NCBI GenBank assembly: GCA_951394405.1
Contig: OX596346.1
Coordinates: 682,001 to 746,000, forward strand
Length of the DNA: 64,000 nucleotides
Origin: Coprinellus micaceus
Taxonomy: Eukaryota; Basidiomycota; Agaricomycetes; Agaricales; Psathyrellaceae
Direction: 5' to 3'
Part shown: positions 25,107 to 37,732 of the stretch, one piece after another
Position numbering within the stretch: position 1 is the stretch's first letter
Layout: each line of letters starts with the position of its first letter
Translations under genes and position numbers: made by a program
Notes under the pieces: model-generated
What the model saw: only the letters and a program-made list of their open reading frames with translations
Database searches by the model: none
Told to the model about the DNA's origin: nothing

Positions 25107-25761
25107 GCGCTTAAAGATGCGAGATCTAGCTGTGTAGTTGTTTAGGTGTATTTGTAAACCAAAGTCAAAATGATGTCCAGATTTACAGTCGCATGTTGAA
25201 CCAACACCATTGTGTACGAGCTGTCGTCGAAGACCCATGAAGGCCGCATTCAAGCCAGGCCTAGCGTTCCACGATACTCCGACTCTTTGCCTTCCATTCC
25301 CCAGAGCCTTCTCGAACTGTGCGACTACCCAAATCGTCGGGCAACGTTCACGGCGAGCCTACTGAGGTGAAAACCATTCCACCTGCCTTACAGATGGGCG
25401 ACGATAAAGTGAGACCCAGTGTCCCACAGCGCACCTAGCCCTCGCTTCTGCGGATTTTATGAGGTGCACTGAAGAGGACGTGAGTGCATCCATTGCTTTG
25501 GAGCCTTTTAAACCCGACACAATTTTCCGAAGCGTGCAGCAGGGGCCTCCTTCTCGCAGTTTTTGCGCAGAGAAGTCGCAGAATTCTTTCTCGCGCCCGT
25601 ACGGCGGTGCAATGCGTCACCGTGGGGGCGGCGGAGCTATGTCCTGAGTTCCTGGCGATCAGGTAGTGAGGGGTATAAGAGGGGCGTTGGATCCCACCCC
25701 GCACTCACACAGGAACCTCCTTGACCCTCCGTGCTAATACCTGTCTGTACTAGTACATACC
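25107..25761. other. Intergenic, promoter of the DUF4360 gene
   Basis: A 655-bp region with no supported exon. Overlapping short frames at 25435-25704 were judged random. A TATA-like gggtataagagg lies at about 25671-25682. Confidence 0.4.
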
Positions 25762-26720
25762 ATGGTTCAGACTTTCTCTCAACTTGGTCTGTTGCTTGTC
25801 GTTGCCCTCCAGGCTACTGCACAGACTTTGATCGTGTAAGCAGCCCCCCAAACCGCACTGATAACCATTGACCCAGTTGCTTCTAGGACAAAAAGTGGAG
25901 TCATTGGAACAGGGTGTCAACCAGGCACCGCTGAAGCGTCCGTCAAAAGTTAGTCTTGTCCAGTTGTCCTCGATCCGCTGTTTGCGCGGAATTGACGTTG
26001 AACACAGATGGCGTAGTCTCCATTGAGGCGTCCAATTTCGTAGCCTCTGCGGGTCCTGGAGTATCCTACTCTTCTGGTAGAAAGAATTGCCAGGCCACTC
26101 TCACCGTCAAGTCAGTTGGTAATGTCGAGGATTCAAGCCTTTGCTGACCCGTCTACCTTCATAGTGTGCCTTCGGGACATCAATTCGCTTTTGCAGAGAC
26201 AAAACTGGTATGTTTTGTTCGAATTATTCTGCAAATAGCCCTTCGTTACAAGCGCCACCTTGTCGTAGCCTGCCCAAGTCAAGTCGGATAGTGGCGTCCA
26301 GGTGTCCGCTCGGAGCGAGTACTACTGTATGTGCTCATCCTCACGGCGTGTCCACTTACTATGTGCTCATGGTGCACAGTCCAGGGGGAGTTGACAAAAG
26401 ATCAGGATACGTCCACCGTCCCAGCGGGTTCCTCAGGTACGCCTTTCGAGCACTATCATGAACTAGGCCACTGACTGCGCGAACCACGCAGGCACTGTCA
26501 CACTCGTCAATTCATACACGCAATCCGCGTGGAGCTCCTGTGGAGGGTCTGCGGTCGTCAATATAAACACTAGTCTTCGCGCCAGTAATGCGAATAACAG
26601 GGGCGGTTCGGGCTCCATCAAGCTCAAGGGGAATTTGGTGAGCTCCTGTCCCTTTCCCTCCTCCCCTTCTCATTGACTTTTATTTGACAGGATACCGAGG
26701 TCGTCTGGAGAACGTGTTGA
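25762..26720 (+). CDS. Secreted DUF4360-family protein
   Basis: Starts MVQTFSQLGLLLVVALQATAQT, a typical signal peptide with likely cleavage after ATA. Seven short exons join in frame: VTKSGVIGTGCQPGTAEASVK, NGVVSIEASNFVASAGPGVSYSSGRKNCQATLTV, NVPSGHQFAFAETKL, PAQVKSDSGVQVSARSEYYFQGELT, GTVTLVNSYTQSAWSSCGGSAVVNINTSLRASN, and the last exon ending VVWRTC. This order (TGCPPG, GPGxxxxxGRKNC, Y-F-x-G, WSxCGGSAxxNINT) is the DUF4360 pattern of small cysteine-containing secreted proteins common in fungi. The family has no established enzyme activity. The predicted mature protein is about 200 residues with paired cysteines. Confidence 0.88.
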
Positions 26721-27176
26721 GCCATCTCATATGCATATGTATGAATTTCATAGTAGTTGTCGTAATTCTCCATTTGAAATACGAGAATTCGAAAATGCGC
26801 GTCTCGACGCGTCTGAAAAGGGGCGATCGGCCTATTGCGGACCGTACTCCTATGTTGGGGAAAACTCCCGTCCGCGTACTGTTGATGGACGTGGAAACGG
26901 CTGAACGTACCCCATCATCTCTTCATCTCGACCCTCATCTACGACGACCACGCAGCTGGGGACCGTCCCTACTGGCCATCTGGTAGAGTCTGTTGGACGG
27001 CGTCAAGGCCTCCAGGACTGGTGGGAAGAAGGTAGAAAACGAACGATCGACACGAGAACCACCACACATCCAAGTTCTGATTGGCAGGTGACGCTGACCT
27101 GTCCAGGCAATTCGTCGCTGGGGATAAGTTCAGGTCGGAAACATATTCGACGTGTCGTCGAAAAAGAGGGGATTAA
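26721..27176. other. Intergenic, nothing recognised
   Basis: This is the 3' flank of the DUF4360 gene and the promoter of the large gene at 27177. The short open frame at 26684-26986 begins inside the preceding intron and is not convincing. Confidence 0.4.
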
Positions 27177-30100
27177 ATGGAGGGACAGCGTCCAGGGTCT
27201 TCCCTAGCCTTTCCGAACCAAAGCACACCTCCGGCGCCAACACCTCTACCTGTCGTTTGCAGATTCGGTATGTGGTTCAGAACAGGATGGTCTGTGACGA
27301 ATCTGACATACTGTGCAGTCCCCCATGATCAATGGTTTCTGACGCACCTCGCACCGCACTGGAAAGGCAAGGATGTCAAGCACCACATCCTCGCCAAGTG
27401 TTTGAATTTGACCTGCACTCCTCCTGAGCCTCCAACTCAGTACTCTCTGGCTGACGGGGAACCGCAGCGACCGCCTTCACCTATAACATTCGCCCCGGAT
27501 CCTCGAGCCAGGGCCTCCAGTCCTATCCTATTTGCTAGTGCGCTCCCAAAAGCCGCCAGTGCCCTCCTCAGCAGTGGCGAAGACGACGGGGAAGATTCAT
27601 GGGATGACGATATGTCTGTTGTCAAATCTCCAAGCGACGGCGAGTGTATGTCCGACGACAAGGGAAAGGGACGCCAGATCGATTCCGACGACTCCCTCGA
27701 CGAAGGCGTCCCCCCACAAGGTGGTGGGCGTGTCCTTCCATCCAAGGCACCACCCTCATCCGGTCATGAGCCTTCCTACCAACCTGCCAGGTTCCTCCAG
27801 AAACTCAGGCCATCCCGCGCGTCCCAGAAAAAGACTGAGGATCCCAAAGCAGTCCCGCAATCAGCCCACCTCTCCTTCAGCCTTGTGCGGTACTCCACCG
27901 GGCAGGCCCTGGAGGACGAGTACCCTCTCTCTGAACACAGCCTGCACCCCCATGAGCTGTTAGAGCTACACCTTTCATTCTGCCCGATGCGCAGACAGTC
28001 GCGGTCGGACAGCACTGCCATTGCCGCCACGCCCAACTTTCCCTTTCCATTGCTCGCCCCTCCCCCTAAGTTGGCCCGATCGAAGTCTAAACGGAAGCAA
28101 GCTCGACTCCACGAACTCATTGCTGCCCACTCCATCCGCCTCATCCGACTTCCCCGTGCAAATCCCCAAGCCTACGTCCTCCCGTACTGGGAAGGGTGGG
28201 TCCGTATCCTTCGATGGGTCTCTAGGGACGCGGATGACTACACGTACGCAAGCCACCTGCTCAATATGCCGACACCCCAAGAGAAGCAGAAAATCGGCCC
28301 AGGTCCTGCACAATACGGCACATCCCTGCACAACAGTTGGATGTTTGGGCAGGAAACTATCGGGGAGATACGCGAGAGCAACTTGGACGCCAATCTTGCC
28401 TTGAACTTTGGACTGGGTGGAAGGCCGAAGGAGCATCGGACACGCGATAAGGGGGCAAGTGGCAAGGACGTCGCCACAATTACCCCTGGCAATAGGGAAC
28501 ATCAACACCACCATCACAGCAGTACCTATTCGAGGTTTGAATGGCGGGATAGATGGCTTGTGGTAAGGGATGGCTGGTTCTTCCTCCTGAGAGATCGTTC
28601 GGTAAGTCCAAAAGGTCTTAAGGCGCGACCATAGAGTAAAAGCTCACCTTCGGCTGGCAGGACTCGCGGCCGACTCATCGGTTCCCTCTCAGCCTACTCT
28701 TCATGCTCAAAGATGCGGATCGCCTCACCGAGTCTATCGAGAGCGCGAAAGGCAACCGCCGCACTCGAGAACCGCAGCCCAGTCGCCCCAAAGAGCCAAA
28801 TGGCCATCGGCCTGCTCCTCCACCATCCAAGGACAAAGACAAGACCCCAGCACCCTCGATTTTGGAGCGCGCTCGGTCACCGTCCCCTAGCTCCACCCTT
28901 AAAGGCACAGCACCAATGAGGTCCCCAATCCAATCTGGCTACGGGCACGGGAGACATACATTTGGGAGGCATGCATCGAAGCCTAGTCTTGCAACAAACG
29001 AGGAGGATCCTTATGACGAGGACGACGAGGGAGATCGAAGAGAAGTCAGAACCCCGACGAGTAAGAGGCCGGCACAAAGCGGGCAGCATCGGCACCCCCA
29101 CCAACACCGTCATATGCAGAAGCTAGAATCGCCCCAGCCCCGTCGAGACTTGACAGACCCAGCGACTCGCTCTCGTATCAATCGCGAAACCTTCATCCCG
29201 AACTCCAAGGACGAAGCTGATCTAATGGACATGAAGATTATGTGCGCTAAGTTCTTGCACCCGTCCTCCTCAGGCAAGGGTCGCGTCCCCGATCCTTTCA
29301 ATGGGTTGCAGTCTGAACTGGGGAGGAACCCTATCAACAAGCGCTATACCAGCACTGGACCCAGTCTCGCAGAAGTCACCGTTGCCATTCCTTCCGGGCT
29401 TGTAAGCATGGGTATGGTCGGCGTCCCGGAGGACCTGAAGGATGAGAAGCGCGGGAAGGAGGTCAAGTCAACGGACAATCCAAAGCATAAAAGCCGCTTG
29501 AACAGCAAGGGCAGCGCGCCCTCATCACTCTCGACGGATTTCGCTCTACCGGGGATGTCGAAGGCCCTGAATATGACAGCTGACCGTCGCCCCAGCCTAC
29601 CCGCTCTAATGCATGGCGGCGACCCACTGCGAAGCACCACTTCCGTCGCGAGCCACACCCCCACTCTGAATTCCGCGGCGAACGCCAGCTCGACTGCTCT
29701 GAGCTTTACTTCACTCTTCAAGTCGTCGAAGGATAAGGAGGAGAAGAAGAGGGAGAAGGAGGCGAAGAAGGCGGCGAAGCGCACGGGGAAGGAGAGGAGG
29801 GAGCAGGAGCAAGACGCACCGGATGTGACGAATAGTGCAGGGAGTTGGAAACTTCCTTTGCCGAAAAGGCTGAACAACTCCAAGACGAGCACGGTCGGGA
29901 CAGTAGACGAGGAATTGCTAATTATCTCGAGGCACCAGGAAGAGGTGGGATGGCACATACATCCCCGAGACCGTTAGACTGACACTTACTTCCAGGCGCC
30001 CTATGGTCGTAATCAGGAGCCTCCCGAAGCTGGAGATAGGCGCTTCCTCCAAGTGGACTCAGATGGGGGAATGAGCTCGCCAGAACCTTCCCCCGTGGTG

Positions 30101-32854
30101 TTCAGGGAAGGACCCGTCAGCCCTGACTACGACGACGAAGACCAGCCCCGATTTAACATCAACACATTTTCCCCGACGAGCATGTCTACTACTAGCCTGC
30201 AGCACACAGCATCTGTGGAAGGAGTGGGGCCTCTTGATACCGCAAAAGAGGACAGTGACGGGACCTCAGACTCGATTTCGATCTCGTCCCCCGTGTTCGC
30301 GCGGGAAGGTGGGTCGGAAGAAGAAGATGGCGGGGCTTCTGAGTTGGATTACGATATTGGGCTCAAGTACAGAAGGACGGGATATCGGTACGGAGGGTAT
30401 CAGAGAGGAGAGGGCTCGTCAAAGCCTTCCTTGGTCGCACATGCATCTCAACCATCGCTTGATACGCTGAGTGCATCGACGGCGATTACCTCGGCCACCG
30501 TCACTTCTTCCACGTTGACAGCGCATCCATCCACGGCAACGCCGTCTTTGGCTGGAAAGGACAAGCTTGCGAGGAGCGACTCTCAGCGACACCGCGCACG
30601 ATTCGAGTCCAAGACCAGAACCGAAAAGCGGACGGTACAACGGAAGGGTGAATGGATCATCATGGACTTCGGTAATGACGCCGGTTCGTCTTCCCCCCGA
30701 TCTTTTGAAATGTAGTTAACGAGGTTCTGTTTAGCTTTCCACAGCCTTCTCCGCATCTTGCACCGACACTCCGAAGAAATGGTGTTCTCCTCCTTCGTGC
30801 CAATAGCCCGCTTCCGCGAAGCCGAGCCACAACCCCCAGTACCAATGTCTCCCAGGCTCCCACCCGATCTCCCTTCGCCTCTTCCCAAAGACCTCGGACA
30901 GGGCAAACCCCTCCCTCCTTCGCCGAAGAGTGCAACGGCCACGAACTCTCCCGTGTCTTCTCTTCGTAGCCGGTCCCATTCCGACGCCCCATTTAATCCT
31001 CCACCGCGCTTGGCTCGGGGTGGGCTTTATTCAGACGACGAGAACGATGGTCGCTCTATCTCTATGTCTTCGTATCAACACCCCAAGCCACTCTACTCTC
31101 AATCCCACAAGTCATCAAATCCTCCAGACGATCTGCCAGGACTGTTGAATGCGATGCCGCCGGGTATTGGCCCGTACCGATACCCTGAATGGAGGTTGCA
31201 AGCTGTAACGCGAGCGACGAGGGCGGGGCTCGGGCAAGAGGGTCGACCACTGGAGCTTGTACATCTTTCAATGCACGAGGCACATTCGGAGTTCTACCGA
31301 TACAATGATCCCGCTTTCCCGCGCCCCTTAAACCCATTCAGGGAGGAGAGGTCGCAAGAACATGAGGAGAGCTCTACCAGCACCGACGTTGTACCAACCA
31401 CCCAAGGCGCCGAGAAGAAGCAGGACGAGGAGCCGAGACAAGATGATGCTATTGACTCGGACGACTACGAGGACGATGAAGAGGAAATACATTTGGTCTT
31501 TACAAGTGAAAGCGAATGCTCAGACGAGAGTGAGCTAGAGTGGCAGACGTGGTCAGCAGACCTTCACCGCCAACGGCATGCCCATCGACAACGCAGACCT
31601 CCTCTGTGGAACGTACCATCGGATTTCGCACCTTCTGACATAGATATGGACTACATGGACGACGACGAATCCGACGCGGGTGTTCCCGCGACACTGCAGG
31701 CCGAGAACCCCACCATCCTCAAGCAGAGGCGCATGAAGGAGCCTTGCGGAGTCGTCACCTCAATGTTTACCAGCACAGCGCTTCCGGGCTTTGTAGCTCG
31801 TGATACCGAACACCACGACAATGAAGAGCATCGGTCGTTCCATCGCGTTCAACGATACACACCCGGTGGTGGAACCCTTTCCTCCCCGTCATCCTCGGAG
31901 TCGTTGGCACCGCCCCACCAGCAGTCCGCCCGACCACAAACAGGAAACTCGATTGCAAGTTCCACAGCTAGCTCCCCCCATTCGACCCAAGCTCACAGCC
32001 GAGGGCACTCGCATTCGATATCACACGCTCTCCCTCACAAGTCTTCCCGATCGAGCACTCGACACTCTCTTTTGCACTCGTCTTCGATGCAAGCGAGCTT
32101 ACGGATGGCGAACGATGTACCACAGGGGTCACCGCAAGACAATGGGATGAGGAAAGTCAGCATGCCGGCGATAGGGAGTACCACGACCACGACCGTCACG
32201 GAGCAGACCTTCACCCTCAACCAGAATAGCTTCGGAATGGCGATCCAGGAGCTCCACTCGCAAGACAACGGAAGTGCCCATTCTCACCAGGTGCCAATGT
32301 CGTCTTCGTATGGCTCCAGCTCCTTCCGCGACTTCAATGTGGAGACCACTGGGAGCGGCAGCAACGACCCATTTCTCTCGACCGACTCCCCGATTTCACA
32401 GCACCGTGCACCTTCCAACGTCTCACTTGCTTCAGGGTCTCAGCATCACTTGCGGCACCAGAGCTCCAATTTCTCTGTTGGAAGGGCATCCGTAAATTCG
32501 TCGCGACCGAGTGTGCTCAGGAAGAACCCCAGTGACCGCGACATTGACACAGTTCGGAGACCGCCGCCCTCCAGCACTCCTGCGTCGCCCAAGACCAGCC
32601 CCCGTCCGAAGCTCACCGTTGCCACAAGCCATCAGCCAGTGAATGGTTTCAATCCGCAGTTCTCACCGCGATCGGTATCTGGAGAACCTGGTGGAAACGG
32701 AGGACGGTCGCTTGGGAGAGCGAGTCTTCGGCATATGAAGTCAGCGTCGAGCTTGGTATCTGCGCATGGGAATGGGGAAGAGGGAAGCGGTGGCGCCGAG
32801 GCAAAAGCCAAGAAGAAGAAATCGAATACCTTCGGGATCTTCTCTGCGTTTTGA
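27177..32854 (+). CDS. Very large Ser/Pro-rich protein with probable interrupted PH domain
   Basis: Five exons (27177-27267, 27319-28601, 28661-29944, 29996-30683, 30735-32854) encode about 1,820 residues. Most of the protein is low-complexity: Ser/Pro/His-rich, acidic runs (DDYEDDEEE) and a Lys-rich coiled segment (KDKEEKKREKEAKKAAKR). Three separated blocks look like parts of one pleckstrin-homology domain: YWEGWVRILRW, then FEWRDRWLVVRDGWFFLLRDRSDSRPTHRFPLS, then WIIMDFGNDAAFHSLLRILHRHS (the C-terminal helix). Other ordered patches are YPEWRLQAVTRATRAG and ELVHLSMHEAHSEFYRYNDPAF. PH domains bind phosphoinositides at membranes, so a cortical scaffold is one possibility. The gene ends LRHMKSASSLVSAHG..KKKKSNTFGIFSAF. 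No orthologue is named here. Confidence 0.75.
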
Positions 32855-33245
32855 TTCTTCTTTTGGAATTGGTATCTATTATCTTGGGTTTAGGGCTTTC
32901 GTTGGAGCTGGGTTCCAGCGAGAAATGGCGGAGTGTAACAGTAATGGAATCGGACACATTCTTCTTGTACATACTACTCTTCAACTACTAATCGAACTTT
33001 GGCTTTCCGATTTGTGAGCGTGAAAAGTGCATCGGGAGTTCAAATCAAAGCCCCCCTCAGGCACATCAAGATGAGATAGACGGTAGCGAGGTTCCGGTAA
33101 CCAATCTACCTTTGGAAGATAGTCAGCATTTCCAGTTCTCGCCTGGGCCAAGGTCTTCTGACGCCTTAACCATTGTAATGGCTGTTCCAAGACGTGAGGG
33201 ACCGGCCTGGATTCAGCCACATTTGAAGATGGTTCCCAAGGGTTC
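32855..33245. other. Convergent intergenic region
   Basis: It lies between the stops of two converging genes (32854 plus, 33246 minus). The minus-strand frame at 32981-33337 is out of frame with the DUF2461 protein, which ends earlier, so it is probably 3' UTR. Confidence 0.4.
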
Positions 33246-35045
33246 TCACTCGTCATCTTCATCCTCCCCGTTCTCATCGTTCGCGTCATTATCTGCGTCT
33301 TCTTCATCCGATGAGGTAACTGCACTCCCACCGCCAACAGTCAGGAGTTCATTCAATCTTTACCCCGCAAAAAGGATCAGTCAGTAGAGCTTCCGCAGGA
33401 TCTGCCAAGGAGACAATTACATGTGGATGAATGGCTGGAGAACCGTCGCCACAGATGCCAGGGTTTGTCGGAAGTTGGGGTCCAGAACTTCACTATCAGT
33501 AAACCTGTGTGGGGTTCAGTGAACTCAGTTCAATGAAGCTTCAGGAACAGAAGTCGCAATGGAAAACACTCACACATGTGATACGGCGAACGAGCGGCAT
33601 TTCAAGATATCGATATCTCTGTGGGGTAAGGGGAACGTCAATGGAGGCCATCACACACAATGCGGGGGAATATACCCACTTGTGGTCTTTCGGAACTCCC
33701 TTTGGAGCAACCTTGAGCTCGCCCTCATGGCCGAAGATGTTCTGCTGTTCTCCTTTGGGGTGTGGTTTGGCTTTCCCAAAAAACTTGACGAACTTCGGTG
33801 CCGATATAACTTTTCTGAAGCGGGCGGAGTTCCGCTGTAAATTTGTGCTACTCGAGAAATTGAGCTACGTTCATAGGGTCAAGGGTCAAGAAATAGCGAA
33901 GGTTATACATACCGCACGTTAGCCAGCTCGGCTCGCCCTGGCGCCCAGAGACCGCCCGCTATTAAGCTTGCGTTTCCTGGCTTGACTACGGGAGACCGTT
34001 AGCCTAGGCCTGCATAGAACGAGTGGGAACCCTACCCAAACTGCAATGAACAAGTGCTGATATCAGTAGGCGAGGCGAGGGTATAGAGTCAACCCTACAC
34101 ATGATCTGAGCAGGATATAATGTCAGAGGACATGGGTCGATGAAGTGTAACGACTTCGACTCACAGCACGCGAATATCCCTTTCCGACCACTTCTCGAGA
34201 ACGACGCCGAGAAGCCCCTCTTGTAAGGCGTCTTGTCGTTGCTAAACCGGATCTACTCGAGTCAGCTTTAATCCCAAGGTGATTACAGTAAACCTACGTC
34301 GCGGTATATTCGATGTATTACATCTTTTGGCGGGAGTTGAGGAATTTGTGGGTCCACTTCGACGAGGTTGTCGGTCCAAGCTTCGACGAAGTCCTTCCAT
34401 TCCTTCTCGGCCACGCGATAGATGGGTTCTGTCAACAGGCGTTAGAGCTAACACAAGTACATACACCCGCAAACACGCACCGTGTAGACGGAACCTGATG
34501 TCGGGTGTCGGGTAATTAGCGCTCGAAACACGGGGCCCAATTCGTGACAGTTCATACCATTCACGGTCATTACACGCTGGGTCCTGCAAATGGTTCAAGA
34601 AGTCGAGTGTATTCTTTGAAATTTGCCCTGGGGGGACTAGAGGCATATTAGCTACTCCCTATCTCCCGATTCTGCTGGGAAACTTACCTAGCCCTGTCGT
34701 TGGAGCTTGCACTACCTTTCCAACAATTTCCTGGCCTTCGCCCACGTCCACTTCAGAGTCTTCGTAGTCTTCCTCGACTACCTTCTTTCTTTTTCGCGGG
34801 GAGGCTTTGAGCGTCTGTTTACCCTTTCCCTTGGGTTTAGCTGGTGTTCTTTTTGCCCTCGTGGCAGCTACGTCGTCTTCAGAGTCATCATCCAACCCGT
34901 CGCTGTCATACTGCTTCCGTTTCTTGGTCCCCACTTCTACTGACGCGTCTGAGGCCTCGGATTCTTCAGTTTCCGACTTATGTGACCTCTTGGCCACCGT
35001 TGCGGCTCCTCGTCTTGAGCTGCGCGTACGAGATGTTGAAGGCAT
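33246..35045 (-). CDS. DUF2461 (TIGR02453) family protein, nuclear-type basic N-terminus
   Basis: Starts at 35045 (MPSTSRTRSSRRGAATVAKRSHKS) with a long disordered Lys/Asp/Glu-rich leader carrying several KKRK-type nuclear signals. The DUF2461 domain follows over many short exons: ISKNTLDFLNHLQDPACNDREW, EPIYRVAEKEWKDFVEAWTDNLVEVDP, KDVIHRIYRDVRFSNDKTPYKRGFSASFSRSGRKGIFACY, then KPHPKGEQQNIFGHEGELKVAPKGVPKDHKDIDILKCRSFAVSHVFTDSEVLDPNF and LQPFIHILNELLTVGGG. It ends in an acidic tail (EDADNDANDENGEDEDDE) with stop 33246-33248. Family members are widespread in bacteria and fungi and have no proven function. The acidic tail and basic leader suggest a chromatin-associated or nuclear role, which is inference only. 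Confidence 0.85.
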
Positions 35046-37732
35046 GCCTGCTACTCACAGTAGCAGGTTTCTCAGTAGAGCCCCCCCCGTAAAGTCTCAC
35101 GTGTTTTCTCACGGCATGACTCGCACGTGTCCTCCTGCCTCGTTCTCCAATTTCTACCTCTTCTAGCCTCTTCCGACATCGAACATCTTTGAATCGCCTG
35201 GGCCTATGTTGACAGGCGCCCGCCACTCACTTTGGACAACTTTTCTCCCCAGAAGCCACCTTCCTCCCCGTAATCCCGACGTGCATTCGTGAGCGTGATT
35301 GTCACGGGCATTGAAGGGCTCGTGATATCTTGGACCTGCGCACGGACGTCGTCACGGGCGTTGAGGTGCCCGTGACCTCCTCGTGACAGCGATCTCCGAG
35401 TCGTACTAAGCGCCCGTGATAAGTGTTGCTTCCTTTTCCGCTACACCCACTGGTTCTTGTACCGATTATAGTGGGCCAGGGCACGGTTTACGTATGTTTT
35501 CATCCTACGCTCTGAATTTTTCCTCCTCGGACAACCCTCCCAAGTAGCCAATATTTGTAAGCCCTTAGTCCAAACGACGACAATCCTCAGACGACATGAG
35601 ACCTTGAGGAACAGTGGGGTGGTGGGTGGGACACACAGCATATGCCTCTAGCCTCCGGTCTCTATAGATGCAAGCGGACGACGGCACGGCGACCCCTTTA
35701 ATCTACCCCACAAACCAGATTGAACCGAACCCTCCTCCTTGAAAGTCTATCGTCTGTCCTTCACACGCCTCCCAGAGGAAACATATTCGAGTAGCGGGCT
35801 CTGCGGCGTGAGCCGCGCTGTTGGCATTTTTGAGCAAGACGTGTCTCAATGATGAGCGCCCAATCGTGAATTGGATGCGTGACGAACTGTCACAAGTCAT
35901 GTGATCCGTGACGGACCGTGAGGGTTCCAGCCCGGTCGAGCCCAGGAGGCGACACTACATTTTCCCCTTCGGTCTCTACCCTGAGTCACCAGAACTGGTT
36001 CAACCTGGAGGCCACCATATCGCATCGTGTCGTCTTGCTCAGCGGTACAAGATGGTAAGGCCTCGCTTCGCTCTGGCCCTCAATAAAGCTGTTCAGGATA
36101 AGGAACCAAAAGGTCAAAGCAGAGGACACTACGAAGCAACGAAGCACGGCAAGGGTCCAAGCAAAGATCCAAACAGGTGCAAACGAATTCGCGACATCTG
36201 CTTAATATAATAGTAATTCAAGACGGCCAAATGGGTCGATCCTGCTCAACCGCAGTGTGCCGAACCGTGAGAGATGGTATGTGTGGAATGGACCTGGCCA
36301 CGGCGGCTAATTCTACCCCGCGTTCACTTGGACCTGCTGACCCCCTGACCCGGAGCTCCCTCGGGCTCCATGCGTTGCCTTGAAAGGTGCGTGTGTTACT
36401 CGGGTGACGTTATGCGGCAGTCTATCTTGAAGCTGATCAATAAGGGTGCCCAGGTAGCGCAGAAACATACAGCGATGGTCGGTCAAACCAACGCTATCCT
36501 GCGCCTCTTCTGGTCTCCAAAACACCTGCTCCTAAGCTCCCTCAGCTCGAATATTCGATTTGGTGGAGTGTCCAAATGGATTTTTGGCAGCATTTCAAGG
36601 TGAAATGGTCCGTGCCTTTCCCCGCATTCCAATCTTCGATCCAGTATGGGGCCCCACGATGATTACCCCTCCGTTGCCTTGGACTTTCTTGGCCCCGTTC
36701 ATCTGGGTGGAGGTCTTCCTTATCGCTCGGTATCGACTGGTATCGACTCCTCCAACGGAAGGCCATTGGTGTTCGGCCGATTGCGGTTGGCTCGTCGTGA
36801 ACGCGATTCCGTCCCGCGGCGTCCGCTAAGCGCTTCAAGTTGCATCATCTTTTGTGGGGATTGGGGATGGCGCGGCATCCGTCCAAGGGGTCGCTCTCGC
36901 AAACCAGTTCACTGGAATTCGCCGGCAGAACCGCTGTTCTATTTTTAGAAACAGGCCTGTTGGACTATGCCCTACGGCTGGTAGTCGGCGACGACTGGCA
37001 TCTGGTGGCTATAGAAGGTTGTAAAAGATAGAAGATCGTACTCAAGGAACCTGGGAAAACTAGATCTTCTGGAACCAGGTTATTTCGCTGATATACGGCA
37101 GGTTTGTCGGTCTGGATCCTCGCTGCCGGCCTCCCTGCTTTCCGCGACGGACATCTTTCCACCCGCTCACATAGGGCAATTGCAATGTTTATCTATTATT
37201 ACCTCTGGTCTCACCGAGGCTTCTCTTCGCCCGGTCGACGCGATCGCGAATGCAACAAGCGCCAATAAGCGCCTTCTCAAGGTCGCCCCAGTTCCCCTCA
37301 AATAGTTGCATCACCGGCGAAATGTTGCTGATCTCATTCTTTATCGCACTTGGACCGCTTTGCCAACTTATCGCCGGATCTCAAGCCATTGCGGAACTCC
37401 CATTTCCCTCACTTCCGCCTGCCTCGTTGGACTTGTCCGCTCTTGACAGTCCTCGACCGCAACTGCAACCAGCTCACCGAGACGATGATGGTAGAGCCAA
37501 GCTGGCGCGCCTTGTGCCGGCTCAGCCTAAACTTCACCCGCTTTCGCGGGGAATGGGGTTTAATAGACCCGAAGGAACCCAAAGTCGCCAAGCCATACAG
37601 GGAAGCCGCGATGGTCATGCGATCGGGTGGACCGATTAGGCAACCTCCTGAGGATCCAGATTAAAGGCGAGCTTCGCCTCGAAAAAGCTCAACTCCTCCC
37701 TCTTCCTTCTCAGCGCCCTCCCCATCATCACC
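35046..37732. other. Gene-poor 2.7-kb region
   Basis: No supported gene. Short frames (35908-36210, 36370-36603, 36542-36838 and 37250-37664) overlap one another on both strands without splice logic. A paired inverted-repeat element occurs at 35301-35376 (listed separately). The last 500 bp form the promoter of acetyl-CoA synthetase. Part of the stretch could be decayed mobile DNA, but no terminal repeats or transposase motifs were seen. Confidence 0.4.
35301..35376. repeat. Two adjacent hairpin palindromes (gtcacgggc...gcccgtgac)
   Basis: At 35351-35376 a perfect 9-bp inverted repeat, gtcacgggc/gcccgtgac, encloses an 8-base loop. Fifty bases upstream (35301-35326) the same left arm and a similar loop recur with a slightly degenerate right arm (ggctcgtgat). 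A third partial arm (gcgcccgtgat) is at about 35411-35421. This may be a small regulatory or transposon-derived element of the divergent DUF2461 promoter, which starts 250 bp away. Confidence 0.6.

Noticed and set aside
37250..37664. Hydrophobic frame upstream of acetyl-CoA synthetase as a separate small gene
   Set aside because: Two overlapping frames compete, there are no splice signals, and the position fits the acetyl-CoA synthetase promoter and 5' leader.
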